A stretch of DNA of 64,000 nt from Bacteroidota bacterium (GTDB taxonomy: Bacteria; Bacteroidota; Bacteroidia; Chitinophagales; Chitinophagaceae), in the NCBI GenBank assembly GCA_005882315.1, contig VBAR01000001.1, forward strand, positions 1,313,736 through 1,377,735, written 5' to 3'. Shown piece by piece: positions 52,570 to 61,309 of the stretch. The notes under the pieces were generated by a model. It worked only from the letters and a program-made list of their open reading frames with translations, did no database searches and was not told the origin of the DNA. The position numbers were made by a program, and so were the translations under genes. How positions within the stretch are numbered: the first letter of the stretch is position 1; the number at the start of each line of letters is the position of its first letter.

Positions 52570-53914
52570 ACTTACTTAGTCTTCTGTATAAAGCAGTTCT
52601 TGTTAATCCCAATTCTTTAGCTGCCCTTGTTATATTACCATTATGTTTTTCTATTACTCTCATGATTGCATTTCTTTCAACCGTACTCAATCGCATATCA
52701 GCATTTTCATTTCTGGTATCCGGCAAAGTTTCCAGTGGTGAAAAGATCAGGTCTACATCGCTAATAACTTCGTCTTCACACATGATAACAGCTCGTTCAA
52801 TCGTATACTGCAGCTCCCTTACATTACCAGGAAAATGGTATTGACTGAGTTTATTTAATGCGCTACTATCCAACTGGAGTTCAGGCTTAAAATACTTGGC
52901 TGCATATTGTTTCATGAAATATTTTGCCAGCAGCGGAATGTCTGAGGTCCTTTTTCTTAATGGTGGAATTGTTATTTCAACCGTGTTGATGCGATAGATC
53001 AGATCTTTCCGGAAACGGTTTTCATTTGCCAGTTCTGCAAACGGAACATTGGTGGCACAAACCAAACGGATATCAACTGGAACAGGCTGATTTGTTCCTA
53101 GTCTTGTGACCTGCCTGTTTTGTAAAACAGTCAGCAACTTTGCCTGCTGGTGCAGGGAGATATTTCCGATTTCATCTAAAAACAAAGTGCCGCCGTTTGC
53201 TGATTCAATTCTTCCTGTTCTGTCTTCTTTTGCATCGGTGAAAGCTCCTTTGCGGTAACCGAAGAGTTCACTCTCAAACAATGTTTCTGTCAATGAACCT
53301 ACATCTGTTTTTACAAACGGGCCTTTTGCCCGCAATGACCTTTGATGAATAGCCTGTGCTACAAGGTCTTTACCTGTTCCGTTTTCACCGAGTATTAAAA
53401 TATTTGCATCTGTAGGCGCTACCTTTTCTATTTTCTTAAAAATATCCTGCATAGGCTCCGATTCACCAAGCAGTTCAGTACCGATAATAGAATCAGAAGA
53501 TGAAATATTGGTTTGTGAAGTTCCTGATTTTCGTTTCAAGGCTTCACGTATTGTTTCCAGCAATCGTTCATTATGCCAGGGTTTAATTACAAAATCGGAT
53601 GCACCTTCTTTCAATGAACGAACGGCCAGATCAATATCTCCATATGCAGTGATCATGATCACTGCCGTTTGCGGGGCTAGCTCTTTTATTTTTTTCAGCC
53701 AAAAAATACCTTCATTACCTGTGTTGATGGTGCTGTTGAAGTTCATGTCCAGCAATACGAGATCAAATTCTTTTTTGGGCAGGGTTGAACGGATAGTTTC
53801 GGGGTTTTTTTCAATCAGCACTTCCCTTACTTCTGTTTTTAATAAAAGTCGCACGGCAGTAAGCACATCCGTGTCATCATCTATTACTAATATGGAAGCG
53901 TTTTTAAGAATCAT
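52559..53914 (-). CDS. NtrC-family sigma-54 response regulator
   Basis: 451 residues from the ATG at 53914; a TTG three bases upstream is in frame but rejected. Receiver with Asp56 (LVLLDMNFN), AAA+ domain with Walker A GENGTGKD, GAFTDA loop (residues 223-228), Walker B GGTLFLDEIG and an R-finger region, then a Fis-type HTH (NGNITRAAKELGLTRTALYR). It drives sigma-54 RNA polymerase open complex formation. The sigma-54 contact loop is GAFTDA where GAFTGA is canonical. The gene precedes its kinase (11-nt overlap) and diverges from the membrane-fusion protein gene by 318 bp. Candidate targets include that operon. Confidence 0.94.
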   Translation of the reverse strand: MILKNASILVIDDDTDVLTAVRLLLKTEVREVLIEKNPETIRSTLPKKEFDLVLLDMNFNSTINTGNEGIFWLKKIKELAPQTAVIMITAYGDIDLAVRSLKEGASDFVIKPWHNERLLETIREALKRKSGTSQTNISSSDSIIGTELLGESEPMQDIFKKIEKVAPTDANILILGENGTGKDLVAQAIHQRSLRAKGPFVKTDVGSLTETLFESELFGYRKGAFTDAKEDRTGRIESANGGTLFLDEIGNISLHQQAKLLTVLQNRQVTRLGTNQPVPVDIRLVCATNVPFAELANENRFRKDLIYRINTVEITIPPLRKRTSDIPLLAKYFMKQYAAKYFKPELQLDSSALNKLSQYHFPGNVRELQYTIERAVIMCEDEVISDVDLIFSPLETLPDTRNENADMRLSTVERNAIMRVIEKHNGNITRAAKELGLTRTALYRRLSKYDI

Positions 53915-54158
53915 CAATATTTTTTTATACCATCACATCTTCATGCCAAAAATACAATTGCATGGTAATAAAAATTTTATTTTCATTGGCTTATGCCTGG
54001 TGTATCATAATCGAACACTGTGTGTATCGATTCCGTACAACTACGAAACTTTCCGTTGATTAATTCATTGATACCCATAGGCTTCAGAGACTGGCACAGC
54101 TTTGAAAGCTAAGAGAAGCAAATTTGATTTTCTCATGTAAGTGTAGCCATGAAATTTT

Positions 54159-54189
54159 CATCCTGTTGTTACAAACAGGATGATTTTTT
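54159..54189 (+). terminator. Leader hairpin with T-run before export operon
   Basis: Perfect 9-bp stem CATCCTGTT / AACAGGATG with 6-nt loop, followed by ATTTTTTC. It looks like an intrinsic terminator but lies 44 nt upstream of the operon's first ATG. Either it is an attenuator in the leader, or the promoter is downstream of it. The rest of the 318-bp gap 53915-54232 has only TGGCAC at 54092 with a faulty -12. Confidence 0.6.
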
Positions 54190-54232
54190 CGTTACACCAG
54201 ATTAGCGATAAATAATTTTCAGAAAAAAATTT

Positions 54233-55486
54233 ATGGATAGAGTAATTGAAAAAAAGACCTGGAGTACCAAACGCCTTCTAACTATCGGCGGTATTACTGC
54301 ACTTGTGTTATTGATAGCGGCGGCTATTTACTTTACGTCAGGCAAGAGCCGGTTGAATGTGGACACCGAGCGGATCACCATCAATGAGATTAAAAAAGGT
54401 CCATTCCAGGAGTTTATACCCGTAAACGGAACGGTTCTGCCGCTTACAACAATTTATCTTGATGCGTTGGAAGGAGGAAGAGTAGAAGAAAAATTTGTAG
54501 AAGATGGCGCAATAATGAAAAAGGATCAACCAATTCTTCGGTTATCAAATACTGACCTGGAGTTGAGTCTTGTGAACCAGCAAACTGCTGTTTATAATCT
54601 TTTAACTCAAATGCAGATATCACAAAATGCAGCACAGCAAAATACAGTGAACCGCTTGAATAGTTTAACTGATGCCAATAGCCAGCTGAAAGAGGCGGAA
54701 AGAATTTATATCCTCAACAAAAAATTATATGAGCAAAAAGTGATTGGTGGGCAGGAATTCAAACAATCAGAAAACAATTATTACTACCTGCTTGAAAAGA
54801 AAAAATTGTCTGAGCAATTACTTCACCAGGATTCAACATCAAATGTGCAGCAGCTTAACCAGGCGAAACAATCTTATTTAGGTTCACAAAACGCATTGGA
54901 GGTAATGCGTAAAAAAGTAGGTGACTTGATTGTAAGAGCACCTGTTGATGGGCAGCTGACCTCATTGGATGCGGAAAGAGGCCAATCAAAAAGTAAAGGA
55001 GAAAGACTGGGACAATTGGATGTTATCGGCGGCTTTAAAGTACGGGCCGATATAGATGAACATTATATCAGCCGCATTTTTATCGGGTTGATGGGACAAG
55101 TAACAATAGCGGGTAAAGATTATAAACTGAAAATTAAAAAAGTTTATACACAAGTAATCAGTGGTCGTTTCCAGGTGGATATGGAATTTGAAGGCATTGT
55201 TCCGGATGGAATGCGTCGTGGTCAAACCTTGCAGATACGTCTTGCGTTGAGTGATGAAGTAGAAGCAATACTATTACCCAAAGGTGGTTTTTTCCAACAG
55301 ACAGGCGGCAACTGGATTTTTAAAGTAAATGAAAATGGGAAAGGGGCTTATAAAGTAGATATACAATTAGGAATGCAAAGCCCCGACTATTACCAGGTAT
55401 TGAATGGCTTGCAGGTGGGGGATAAAGTAATAACAAGCAGCTATGAAAACTATGGCGCAATACAGGAACTCATTTTAAAAAAATAA
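54233..55486 (+). CDS. Membrane-fusion protein (HlyD/MacA-like periplasmic adaptor)
   Basis: 417 residues. A single N-terminal membrane segment (about 17-36) with a cytoplasmic basic end, then a barrel-sandwich hybrid domain, a long coiled-coil hairpin (about 115-225: QNAAQQNTVNRLNSLTDANS and KKKLSEQLLHQD) and beta-barrel and membrane-proximal domains (IVRAPVDGQLTSLDAERGQS, VRADIDEHYISRIFIG, ending DKVITSSYENYG). It would bridge the inner-membrane ABC complex and an outer-membrane channel, which is not in the window. First gene of the export operon. Confidence 0.92.
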   Translation: MDRVIEKKTWSTKRLLTIGGITALVLLIAAAIYFTSGKSRLNVDTERITINEIKKGPFQEFIPVNGTVLPLTTIYLDALEGGRVEEKFVEDGAIMKKDQPILRLSNTDLELSLVNQQTAVYNLLTQMQISQNAAQQNTVNRLNSLTDANSQLKEAERIYILNKKLYEQKVIGGQEFKQSENNYYYLLEKKKLSEQLLHQDSTSNVQQLNQAKQSYLGSQNALEVMRKKVGDLIVRAPVDGQLTSLDAERGQSKSKGERLGQLDVIGGFKVRADIDEHYISRIFIGLMGQVTIAGKDYKLKIKKVYTQVISGRFQVDMEFEGIVPDGMRRGQTLQIRLALSDEVEAILLPKGGFFQQTGGNWIFKVNENGKGAYKVDIQLGMQSPDYYQVLNGLQVGDKVITSSYENYGAIQELILKK

Positions 55487-55497
55487 AACCATAAACC

Positions 55498-55671
55498 ATG
55501 AAAATATTTCTCGTGTTTGCTGTGGCCGTTATTACACTGCTAGCATCATCATCTTCCCGGACAGCAAACAAGTCTTTTAAAAAAGAAACAATTCCGACAT
55601 GTTGTAGTAAAAAGAAATGCATTGAAAATAAAACGGAAGAGATATTCCCGTTACAATTATTTAATATTTAA
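55498..55671 (+). CDS. Small secreted cysteine-containing peptide, 57 aa
   Basis: ATG at 55498 opens MKIFLVFAVAVITLLASSSS, a signal-like hydrophobic segment. The mature part has KSFKKETIPTCCSKKKCIEN with Cys35, Cys36 and Cys41, ending FPLQLFNI. It is too short for usual gene calls but starts 11 nt after the adaptor stop and ends 29 nt before the ATPase start, so it is inside the operon. No known family is recognised. The three cysteines and lysines could bind metal or form disulfides. An exported substrate, an accessory lipoprotein-like part or a sensor input are all possible. Confidence 0.55.
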   Translation: MKIFLVFAVAVITLLASSSSRTANKSFKKETIPTCCSKKKCIENKTEEIFPLQLFNI

Positions 55672-55700
55672 AAACAGTTATTCATTTTAAAAAATAAAGT

Positions 55701-56378
55701 ATGATTAATATCACCAGCCTCGAAAAGTATTACAGAACAGAAGAAGTTGAAACCGTTGCACTGAATAAACTTTCATTGAATGTTAAAGAAGGAGAGTTTC
55801 TAGCCATCATGGGTCCTTCGGGTTGTGGCAAATCCACCTTGCTGAACATATTGGGCCTGTTAGATGATCCCGATGGCGGAAGTTATGTTTTCAACGGCAC
55901 TGAAGTGGCAAAGTATAATGAAAGAAAAAGGGCCGACCTGCGTAAAAGAAATATCGGTTTTGTCTTCCAAAGCTTCAACCTGATTGATGAGTTGACTGTA
56001 TTTGAAAATGTAGAGCTGCCTTTAATTTATACGGGCATCAAAGCACCTGAACGTAAAAAAAGAGTTGAAGAAGTATTGGATAAGATGCAGATCATGCATC
56101 GTCGTAATCACTATCCTCAGCAGCTAAGTGGTGGTCAGCAACAGCGTGTAGCTGTAGCAAGAGCTGTGGTAAATAATCCCAAACTCATTTTGGCAGATGA
56201 ACCTACAGGAAATCTTGATTCATCAAATGGTAATGATGTGATGCAATTACTTACTGATCTGAATGAACAAGGAACAACGATCATCATGGTTACACACAGT
56301 GAACATGATGCAAAATACAGTCACCGTATAGTTCGGATGCTGGACGGTCAGACTGTGACCGAGAATATATTAGTATAG
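55701..56378 (+). CDS. ABC ATPase, LolD/MacB-type
   Basis: 225 residues. Walker A GPSGCGKST, Q-loop FVFQSFNLIDEL, signature LSGGQQQRVAVARA, Walker B LILADEPTGNLDSSNG and switch MVTHSEHD are intact. It is the energising subunit for the four tandem permeases that follow, of which each could form a complex with it, or heterodimers could form. The LolD/MacB class couples ATP hydrolysis to periplasmic conformational change (mechanotransmission). The gene has good spacing (15 nt) to the first permease. Confidence 0.94.
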   Translation: MINITSLEKYYRTEEVETVALNKLSLNVKEGEFLAIMGPSGCGKSTLLNILGLLDDPDGGSYVFNGTEVAKYNERKRADLRKRNIGFVFQSFNLIDELTVFENVELPLIYTGIKAPERKKRVEEVLDKMQIMHRRNHYPQQLSGGQQQRVAVARAVVNNPKLILADEPTGNLDSSNGNDVMQLLTDLNEQGTTIIMVTHSEHDAKYSHRIVRMLDGQTVTENILV

Positions 56379-56393
56379 TCTAAAAGTATAGCC

Positions 56394-58832
56394 ATGCTTA
56401 AAAATTATTTCAAGATCGCATTTAGAAACCTTTGGAAACACAAAGGTTTTTCGGCTATTAATATTATGGGGCTTGCATCGGGTCTTGCCTGTTTTATTTT
56501 AATTGCACTGTATGTTGCAGATGAACTGAGTTATGACAAGTACAATGAAAAAGCAAACCGCATTTACCGGATCGATGCTGACATTGTCTTTGGAGGAAAT
56601 AATTTACACCTTGCTGTATCACCTGACCCAATGGGGGCAATGCTGAAAAAAGATTACCCGCAGGTAGAAGAGTATGTCCGCTTTTATGCATCCAGTGGCA
56701 ATAAGCTCATAAAGAAAGGCAATGAATATATCACAGAGACTAATGTAGCTCATGCCGATTCTACTTTATTTAATGTATTTACACTTCCGGCAGTTGCAGG
56801 AGATACAAAAACGGCATTGAATGAACCGAACACGGTTGTTGTTACTGAGTCAACGGCAAAAAAATATTTTGGAACAACAGATGTAATTGGAAAAAATATT
56901 GAAACAAACGATCACACAAAAACCCTTTATAAAATAACAGCAGTTATTAAAGATATTCCCAAAGCTTCTCATTTCAATTTTGATTTTATTTTCTCGATGG
57001 ATAATGTAGACTATCAATGGGGTACCTATTTAAGCAATAATTTTCAAACCTATATTGTTTTAAAGCCCGGGACTAACTACAAAGAGTTTGAAAAAAACTT
57101 TGATCAGATAATCAACAAATACATTCTGGCAGAAGCAAAGCAGTTCATGCAGATCAATTCCATGGATGATTTTAGGAAAGCCGGCAATAAACTGGACTAT
57201 AGCCTGATGCCGCTAACGGATATTCATCTGAAATCCGATCGCTATCCCGAACTGGGAGTTAACGGAAACATCCAGAATGTATATATTTTTTCGGTGATCG
57301 CTTTGTTTGTTTTATTGCTTGCTTGTGTCAATTTCATGAACCTCTCTACAGCCCGTTCATCCGGCAGGGCAAAGGAAATCGGTATAAGAAAAGTAATGGG
57401 CTCTGAGAAAAATGCTTTGGTCAGACAATTTTTAAGTGAATCGATCTTAACAACAATTATCTCTACACTTATCGCTTTTGGTCTGGTTGCACTTTGCATT
57501 TCATGGTTCAATCAAGTATCAGGAAAAGAGCTCAGCATGGTTTCATTGCTGCAATTAAAGTATCTCCCATTCCTTATTTTATTACCTGTAATTGTTGGTT
57601 TACTAGCAGGCATCTATCCGGCCTTCTTCCTTTCATCGTTTAACCCGATCACAGTTTTAAAAGGAAAAGTAAATGCAGGCTTTCGGAAAAGTACACTCAG
57701 AAATGTGCTGGTTGTTTGTCAGTTCACTATATCCATTGTTCTTATTATAGGAACAATCGTTGTTTACAGGCAGTTGAATTATATACAATCAAAAAGACTG
57801 GGATTTAATAAAGACCAGGTTTTAATTATCAATGGTACAAATGCTCTTGGAAATAATGCTATTCCATTTAAAGAGGAAATAAAAAAAATGGCCGGAGTTA
57901 AAAGCGGCACATTTGCCGGCTTTATTCCTATATCCGGCTATGCAAGAAATGATAACAGTTTTTCCAAAGAAGCGGTAATGGATTCGAAGAACAGTTTAAA
58001 TATGCAGGTTTGGGCGATAGATTACGATTACCTGTCAACGATGGGAATGGAAATAAAGACCGGTAGAAATTTTTCCAAAGAATTCGGAACAGATTCTAAT
58101 GCTACTATTATAAACGAGACTGCTGCAAAGTTGTTGGGCTTTGATAATCCAATAGGTAAAAAACTGTATACTTTTTTCCAAAACGCAGGGACACAAAAGC
58201 TGATCTACCGGGAGATCATTGGTGTAGTTAAAGATTTTCATTTTGAATCAATGAAACAAACAATTGGCCCGTTGTCTTTCAGGCTTGAAGACAGCCGATG
58301 GGCAACTGCATTTAAAATAAGTACAACCAACATTAAAGATTTAATTAGAAATGTTGAAAGCAAATGGAAAGCAATGGCCCCAGGCATGCCGTTCAGTTAC
58401 CAGTTTATGGATGAAGGATTTGATAATATGTATAAAGTGGAACAAAGAACCGGAAAACTAGGATTAAGCCTTGCCATCATTGCAATTCTTATTGCTTGCC
58501 TTGGATTGTTTGGGTTGGCTACTTATATGGCTGAGCAGCGTACAAAAGAAATTGGAGTAAGAAAAGTTCTGGGAGCTACCATAACAAATGTGGTTTCGAT
58601 GTTATCAAAAGATTTTCTAAAACTTGTTATCATTTCAGCAGTCTTTGCTTTTCCATTGGCCTGGTGGGCTATGGATAAATGGCTGCAGGATTTTGCGTTT
58701 AGAATAAATATTGGATGGTGGGTTTTTATAGTCGCAGGTGTAATCGCCTTATTGATTGCATTGATTACAGTCAGTTTCCAGGCAATAAAAGCTGCGCTGG
58801 CAAACCCGGTGAAATCATTAAGAACAGAATAA
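56394..58832 (+). CDS. MacB-like ABC permease, copy 1
   Basis: 812 residues. MacB layout doubled: KNYFKIAFRNLWKHKGFSAI opens the first segment (residues 20-42), a large periplasmic core domain follows, then three segments around 285-430 (FSVIALFVLLLACVNFMNLS, then ARSSGRAKEIGIRKVMGSEK). A second core and another FtsX block end in TYMAEQRTKEIGVRKVLGAT and FQAIKAALANPVKSLRTE. Two full FtsX modules in one chain are typical of the Bacteroidota permease family, unlike E. coli MacB with one module plus its own ATPase. Closely paralogous to the next three genes. Confidence 0.93.
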   Translation: MLKNYFKIAFRNLWKHKGFSAINIMGLASGLACFILIALYVADELSYDKYNEKANRIYRIDADIVFGGNNLHLAVSPDPMGAMLKKDYPQVEEYVRFYASSGNKLIKKGNEYITETNVAHADSTLFNVFTLPAVAGDTKTALNEPNTVVVTESTAKKYFGTTDVIGKNIETNDHTKTLYKITAVIKDIPKASHFNFDFIFSMDNVDYQWGTYLSNNFQTYIVLKPGTNYKEFEKNFDQIINKYILAEAKQFMQINSMDDFRKAGNKLDYSLMPLTDIHLKSDRYPELGVNGNIQNVYIFSVIALFVLLLACVNFMNLSTARSSGRAKEIGIRKVMGSEKNALVRQFLSESILTTIISTLIAFGLVALCISWFNQVSGKELSMVSLLQLKYLPFLILLPVIVGLLAGIYPAFFLSSFNPITVLKGKVNAGFRKSTLRNVLVVCQFTISIVLIIGTIVVYRQLNYIQSKRLGFNKDQVLIINGTNALGNNAIPFKEEIKKMAGVKSGTFAGFIPISGYARNDNSFSKEAVMDSKNSLNMQVWAIDYDYLSTMGMEIKTGRNFSKEFGTDSNATIINETAAKLLGFDNPIGKKLYTFFQNAGTQKLIYREIIGVVKDFHFESMKQTIGPLSFRLEDSRWATAFKISTTNIKDLIRNVESKWKAMAPGMPFSYQFMDEGFDNMYKVEQRTGKLGLSLAIIAILIACLGLFGLATYMAEQRTKEIGVRKVLGATITNVVSMLSKDFLKLVIISAVFAFPLAWWAMDKWLQDFAFRINIGWWVFIVAGVIALLIALITVSFQAIKAALANPVKSLRTE

Positions 58833-58842
58833 ATAATTAGCC

Positions 58843-61299
58843 ATGATAAAGAATTATTTGAAAATAGCATGGAGAAACCTGGCGAAGAACAAGGTATTTT
58901 CTTTCATTAATGTTTTCGGGCTTTCTATTGGTCTTACCTGTTGTATTCTTATAACCCTCTATATCTATCATGAAATAAGTTATGATAAGTATCACAAAAA
59001 TGGCGATCGCATTTTCCGCTTAGGAACTGTTTTTATTGACCAGGGAATTGAGGAGGCTGGAAGCAATAGTTCCGGGCCATTGGGCAGAATGCTTCAACAG
59101 GAATACCCGGAAGTAGAATCTTCTGCAAGAATACTGAATCTTTTCAGAGACGATAAAACATTGCTTCAGGTAAAAACGGGTGATGATAAATTAATATCAT
59201 TATATGAAACAAAAGGATTTTTAGCTGATTCCAATTTTTTTCAGATCCTGAGTTATCAATTTAGAGAAGGAGATTCCAGAACCGCACTGATAGAACCAAA
59301 CTCAGTTGTAATAAATGAAGAAATAGCCAATAGACTTTTTGGAAGTGAATCTGCTATTAATAAGATCATCCGTATTAGCAGCAGTACCAATGGCGATACA
59401 AGTTTTAGAATAACAGGAGTTTTTAAAAACCCCCAGGGTCCATCGCATCTTGATGCGAGATTTTTTATGTCTTTCAGGGGTGGGCAAATGGATCGGTTTG
59501 CAAATGACAACCCAAGTCTAGCTAATAACAATATGTTCTATACATACCTGTTATTAAAAAATGGAGATGATGCAAAAAAACTGGAACAAAAATTTCCTGA
59601 TTTTATTCAAAGACATCTTAGCGACCATTTGCAGCAAACCGGCAAACAAAGAAAATATTTTACTATAGCGGTTCCGGATATTTATTTATCCGGCATATCA
59701 AAAAATAGCACGACAGAAAGCGGTAGCAAAACAACTCTATTCATTCTTGGTTCTATTGCTATACTTACCTTATTAATTGCTTGTATCAATTTTATGAATC
59801 TTTCTACAGCTAATTCGGCGAAACGGGCTGCGGAAGTTGGCGTGAGAAAAGTATTAGGGGCACAGAAAAATTCTTTACTCCGGCAATTCTTGGGTGAATC
59901 TTTAATTATGGCCGGAATAGCATTGGTCTTTGCAATGATCTTTACTATTCTTTTACTGCCAGTTTTTGAACAGGTTTCCGGAAAAACGTTGAACATTTCA
60001 GTTGAACAAAAAATAATCTTAGGAGTTGTATTTATTTTTCTTGCAATAATAACCGGCCTGCTTGCAGGAAGTTATCCTGCATTTTATCTTTCTTCTTTCA
60101 GACCAATTAAAGTATTAAAAGGAAAGTTTAGCAATTCACTTGCGGCTATTTCATTGCGTAAAGGCCTGGTTGTTTTTCAATTTATCATTTCCATTGTATT
60201 AATTATTGCATCTGTAGTGATCGCTAAACAGATGACTTACTTGCAGAAAAAAGACCTGGGTTTCCAAAAAGATCAGCAAATTATTATTCCGTTAAGAACA
60301 TCAACTGCTAAAAGCAGTGTACAGGCATTTAAAGGAAGCATTGTTAATAATACAAGTATAAGCTCAATAGGTACATCAATGTCTTATCCCGGAATTTTTA
60401 ATCCGCAGGATTGGTTAATGTATCGACAGGGGCAAACAATGAATAATTCAAAACAGGTTCATATCAATCTTGTTGATAATAGTTTTTTACAAACCTTAGG
60501 AGTTAAACTGGTAGCAGGTAGATTGTTTTCTTCAGAGTTTGCAGCAGATACGCTTACAAGTTTTGTAATTAATGAGAGGGCTGTTAAAGAATACGGCTTT
60601 GCTTCTGCCCAGGATGCAATTGGTAAATGGCTTGCTGCTGATTGGGACGGCGAGCAAAACCGATTTACTATTATTGGAGTTGTAAAGGATTTTCATTTTA
60701 AAGATCTGCATGAAGCTATCGAACCATTTGCATTTCGTTTTTATAGCGATGCAGATGCAGGATTCAATTATATGATTGCGCATTCTAATGGAGGTAACAT
60801 AAAGCAATCTTTATCTGTTTTAGAATCTTCATGGAAAAAATTGAACCCGAACGAACCTTTTGAATATGGGTTCCTTGACCAGGATTTTCAAAAAAATTAT
60901 GAAAAGGATGACAGGCAAGCAAACCTGATCAATTATTTTACCATCGTTGCTATTATTATCTCCTGCCTGGGGCTTTTTGGTTTAGCCACATTCACTGCAG
61001 AACAACGGACAAAAGAAATAGGTATCCGAAAAGTTTTGGGTGCCAGTATATATGGAGTGGTTGCCCTGCTATCAAAAGATTTTCTGAAACTGGTTGTGAT
61101 AGCAGTTATTATCGCTTCGCCTCTTGCTTTGTATGCTATGAATAAATGGCTACAAAATTTCGCTTATAAAACTTCCATTACATGGCAGGTTTTTGCAATG
61201 ACAACATTGATAGCTGTTATTATTTCTTTTGTAACTATAAGTTTCCAGGCTATCAAAGCAGCTATTGCAAATCCTGTAAAATCATTGCGAACAGAATAA
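58843..61299 (+). CDS. MacB-like ABC permease, copy 2
   Basis: 818 residues, the same architecture as the gene before it: KNYLKIAWRNLAKNKVFSFI, mid-block ANSAKRAAEVGVRKVLGAQK, final TFTAEQRTKEIGIRKVLGAS and SFQAIKAAIANPVKSLRTE. The periplasmic cores are divergent (for example HISVEQKIILGVVF has no near match in copies 1 and 3), while the membrane and coupling segments are well conserved. The spacing is 10 nt, so it is translated from the same mRNA. Copies with different cores on one ATPase would give alternative substrate or partner specificity (inference). Confidence 0.93.
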   Translation: MIKNYLKIAWRNLAKNKVFSFINVFGLSIGLTCCILITLYIYHEISYDKYHKNGDRIFRLGTVFIDQGIEEAGSNSSGPLGRMLQQEYPEVESSARILNLFRDDKTLLQVKTGDDKLISLYETKGFLADSNFFQILSYQFREGDSRTALIEPNSVVINEEIANRLFGSESAINKIIRISSSTNGDTSFRITGVFKNPQGPSHLDARFFMSFRGGQMDRFANDNPSLANNNMFYTYLLLKNGDDAKKLEQKFPDFIQRHLSDHLQQTGKQRKYFTIAVPDIYLSGISKNSTTESGSKTTLFILGSIAILTLLIACINFMNLSTANSAKRAAEVGVRKVLGAQKNSLLRQFLGESLIMAGIALVFAMIFTILLLPVFEQVSGKTLNISVEQKIILGVVFIFLAIITGLLAGSYPAFYLSSFRPIKVLKGKFSNSLAAISLRKGLVVFQFIISIVLIIASVVIAKQMTYLQKKDLGFQKDQQIIIPLRTSTAKSSVQAFKGSIVNNTSISSIGTSMSYPGIFNPQDWLMYRQGQTMNNSKQVHINLVDNSFLQTLGVKLVAGRLFSSEFAADTLTSFVINERAVKEYGFASAQDAIGKWLAADWDGEQNRFTIIGVVKDFHFKDLHEAIEPFAFRFYSDADAGFNYMIAHSNGGNIKQSLSVLESSWKKLNPNEPFEYGFLDQDFQKNYEKDDRQANLINYFTIVAIIISCLGLFGLATFTAEQRTKEIGIRKVLGASIYGVVALLSKDFLKLVVIAVIIASPLALYAMNKWLQNFAYKTSITWQVFAMTTLIAVIISFVTISFQAIKAAIANPVKSLRTE

Positions 61300-61309
61300 A
61301 AACATAGCT

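Noticed and set aside
53933-53948. TGGCATG on the minus strand before the sigma-54 activator gene
   Set aside because: -24 half matches, -12 position reads TGTGA; spacing dinucleotide is wrong.
53941-54062. Extension of a plus-strand frame from the regulator gene into the divergent spacer
   Set aside because: It is antisense to the sigma-54 activator for most of its length and shows no protein-like pattern.
54092-54109. TGGCACAGCTTTGAAAGC as sigma-54 promoter of the export operon
   Set aside because: The -24 half is perfect, but the -12 dinucleotide at correct spacing is AA. A TTGAA occurs one base too close. Sigma-54 spacing is strict, so I do not list it as a promoter, though its position next to the sigma-54 activator is suggestive.
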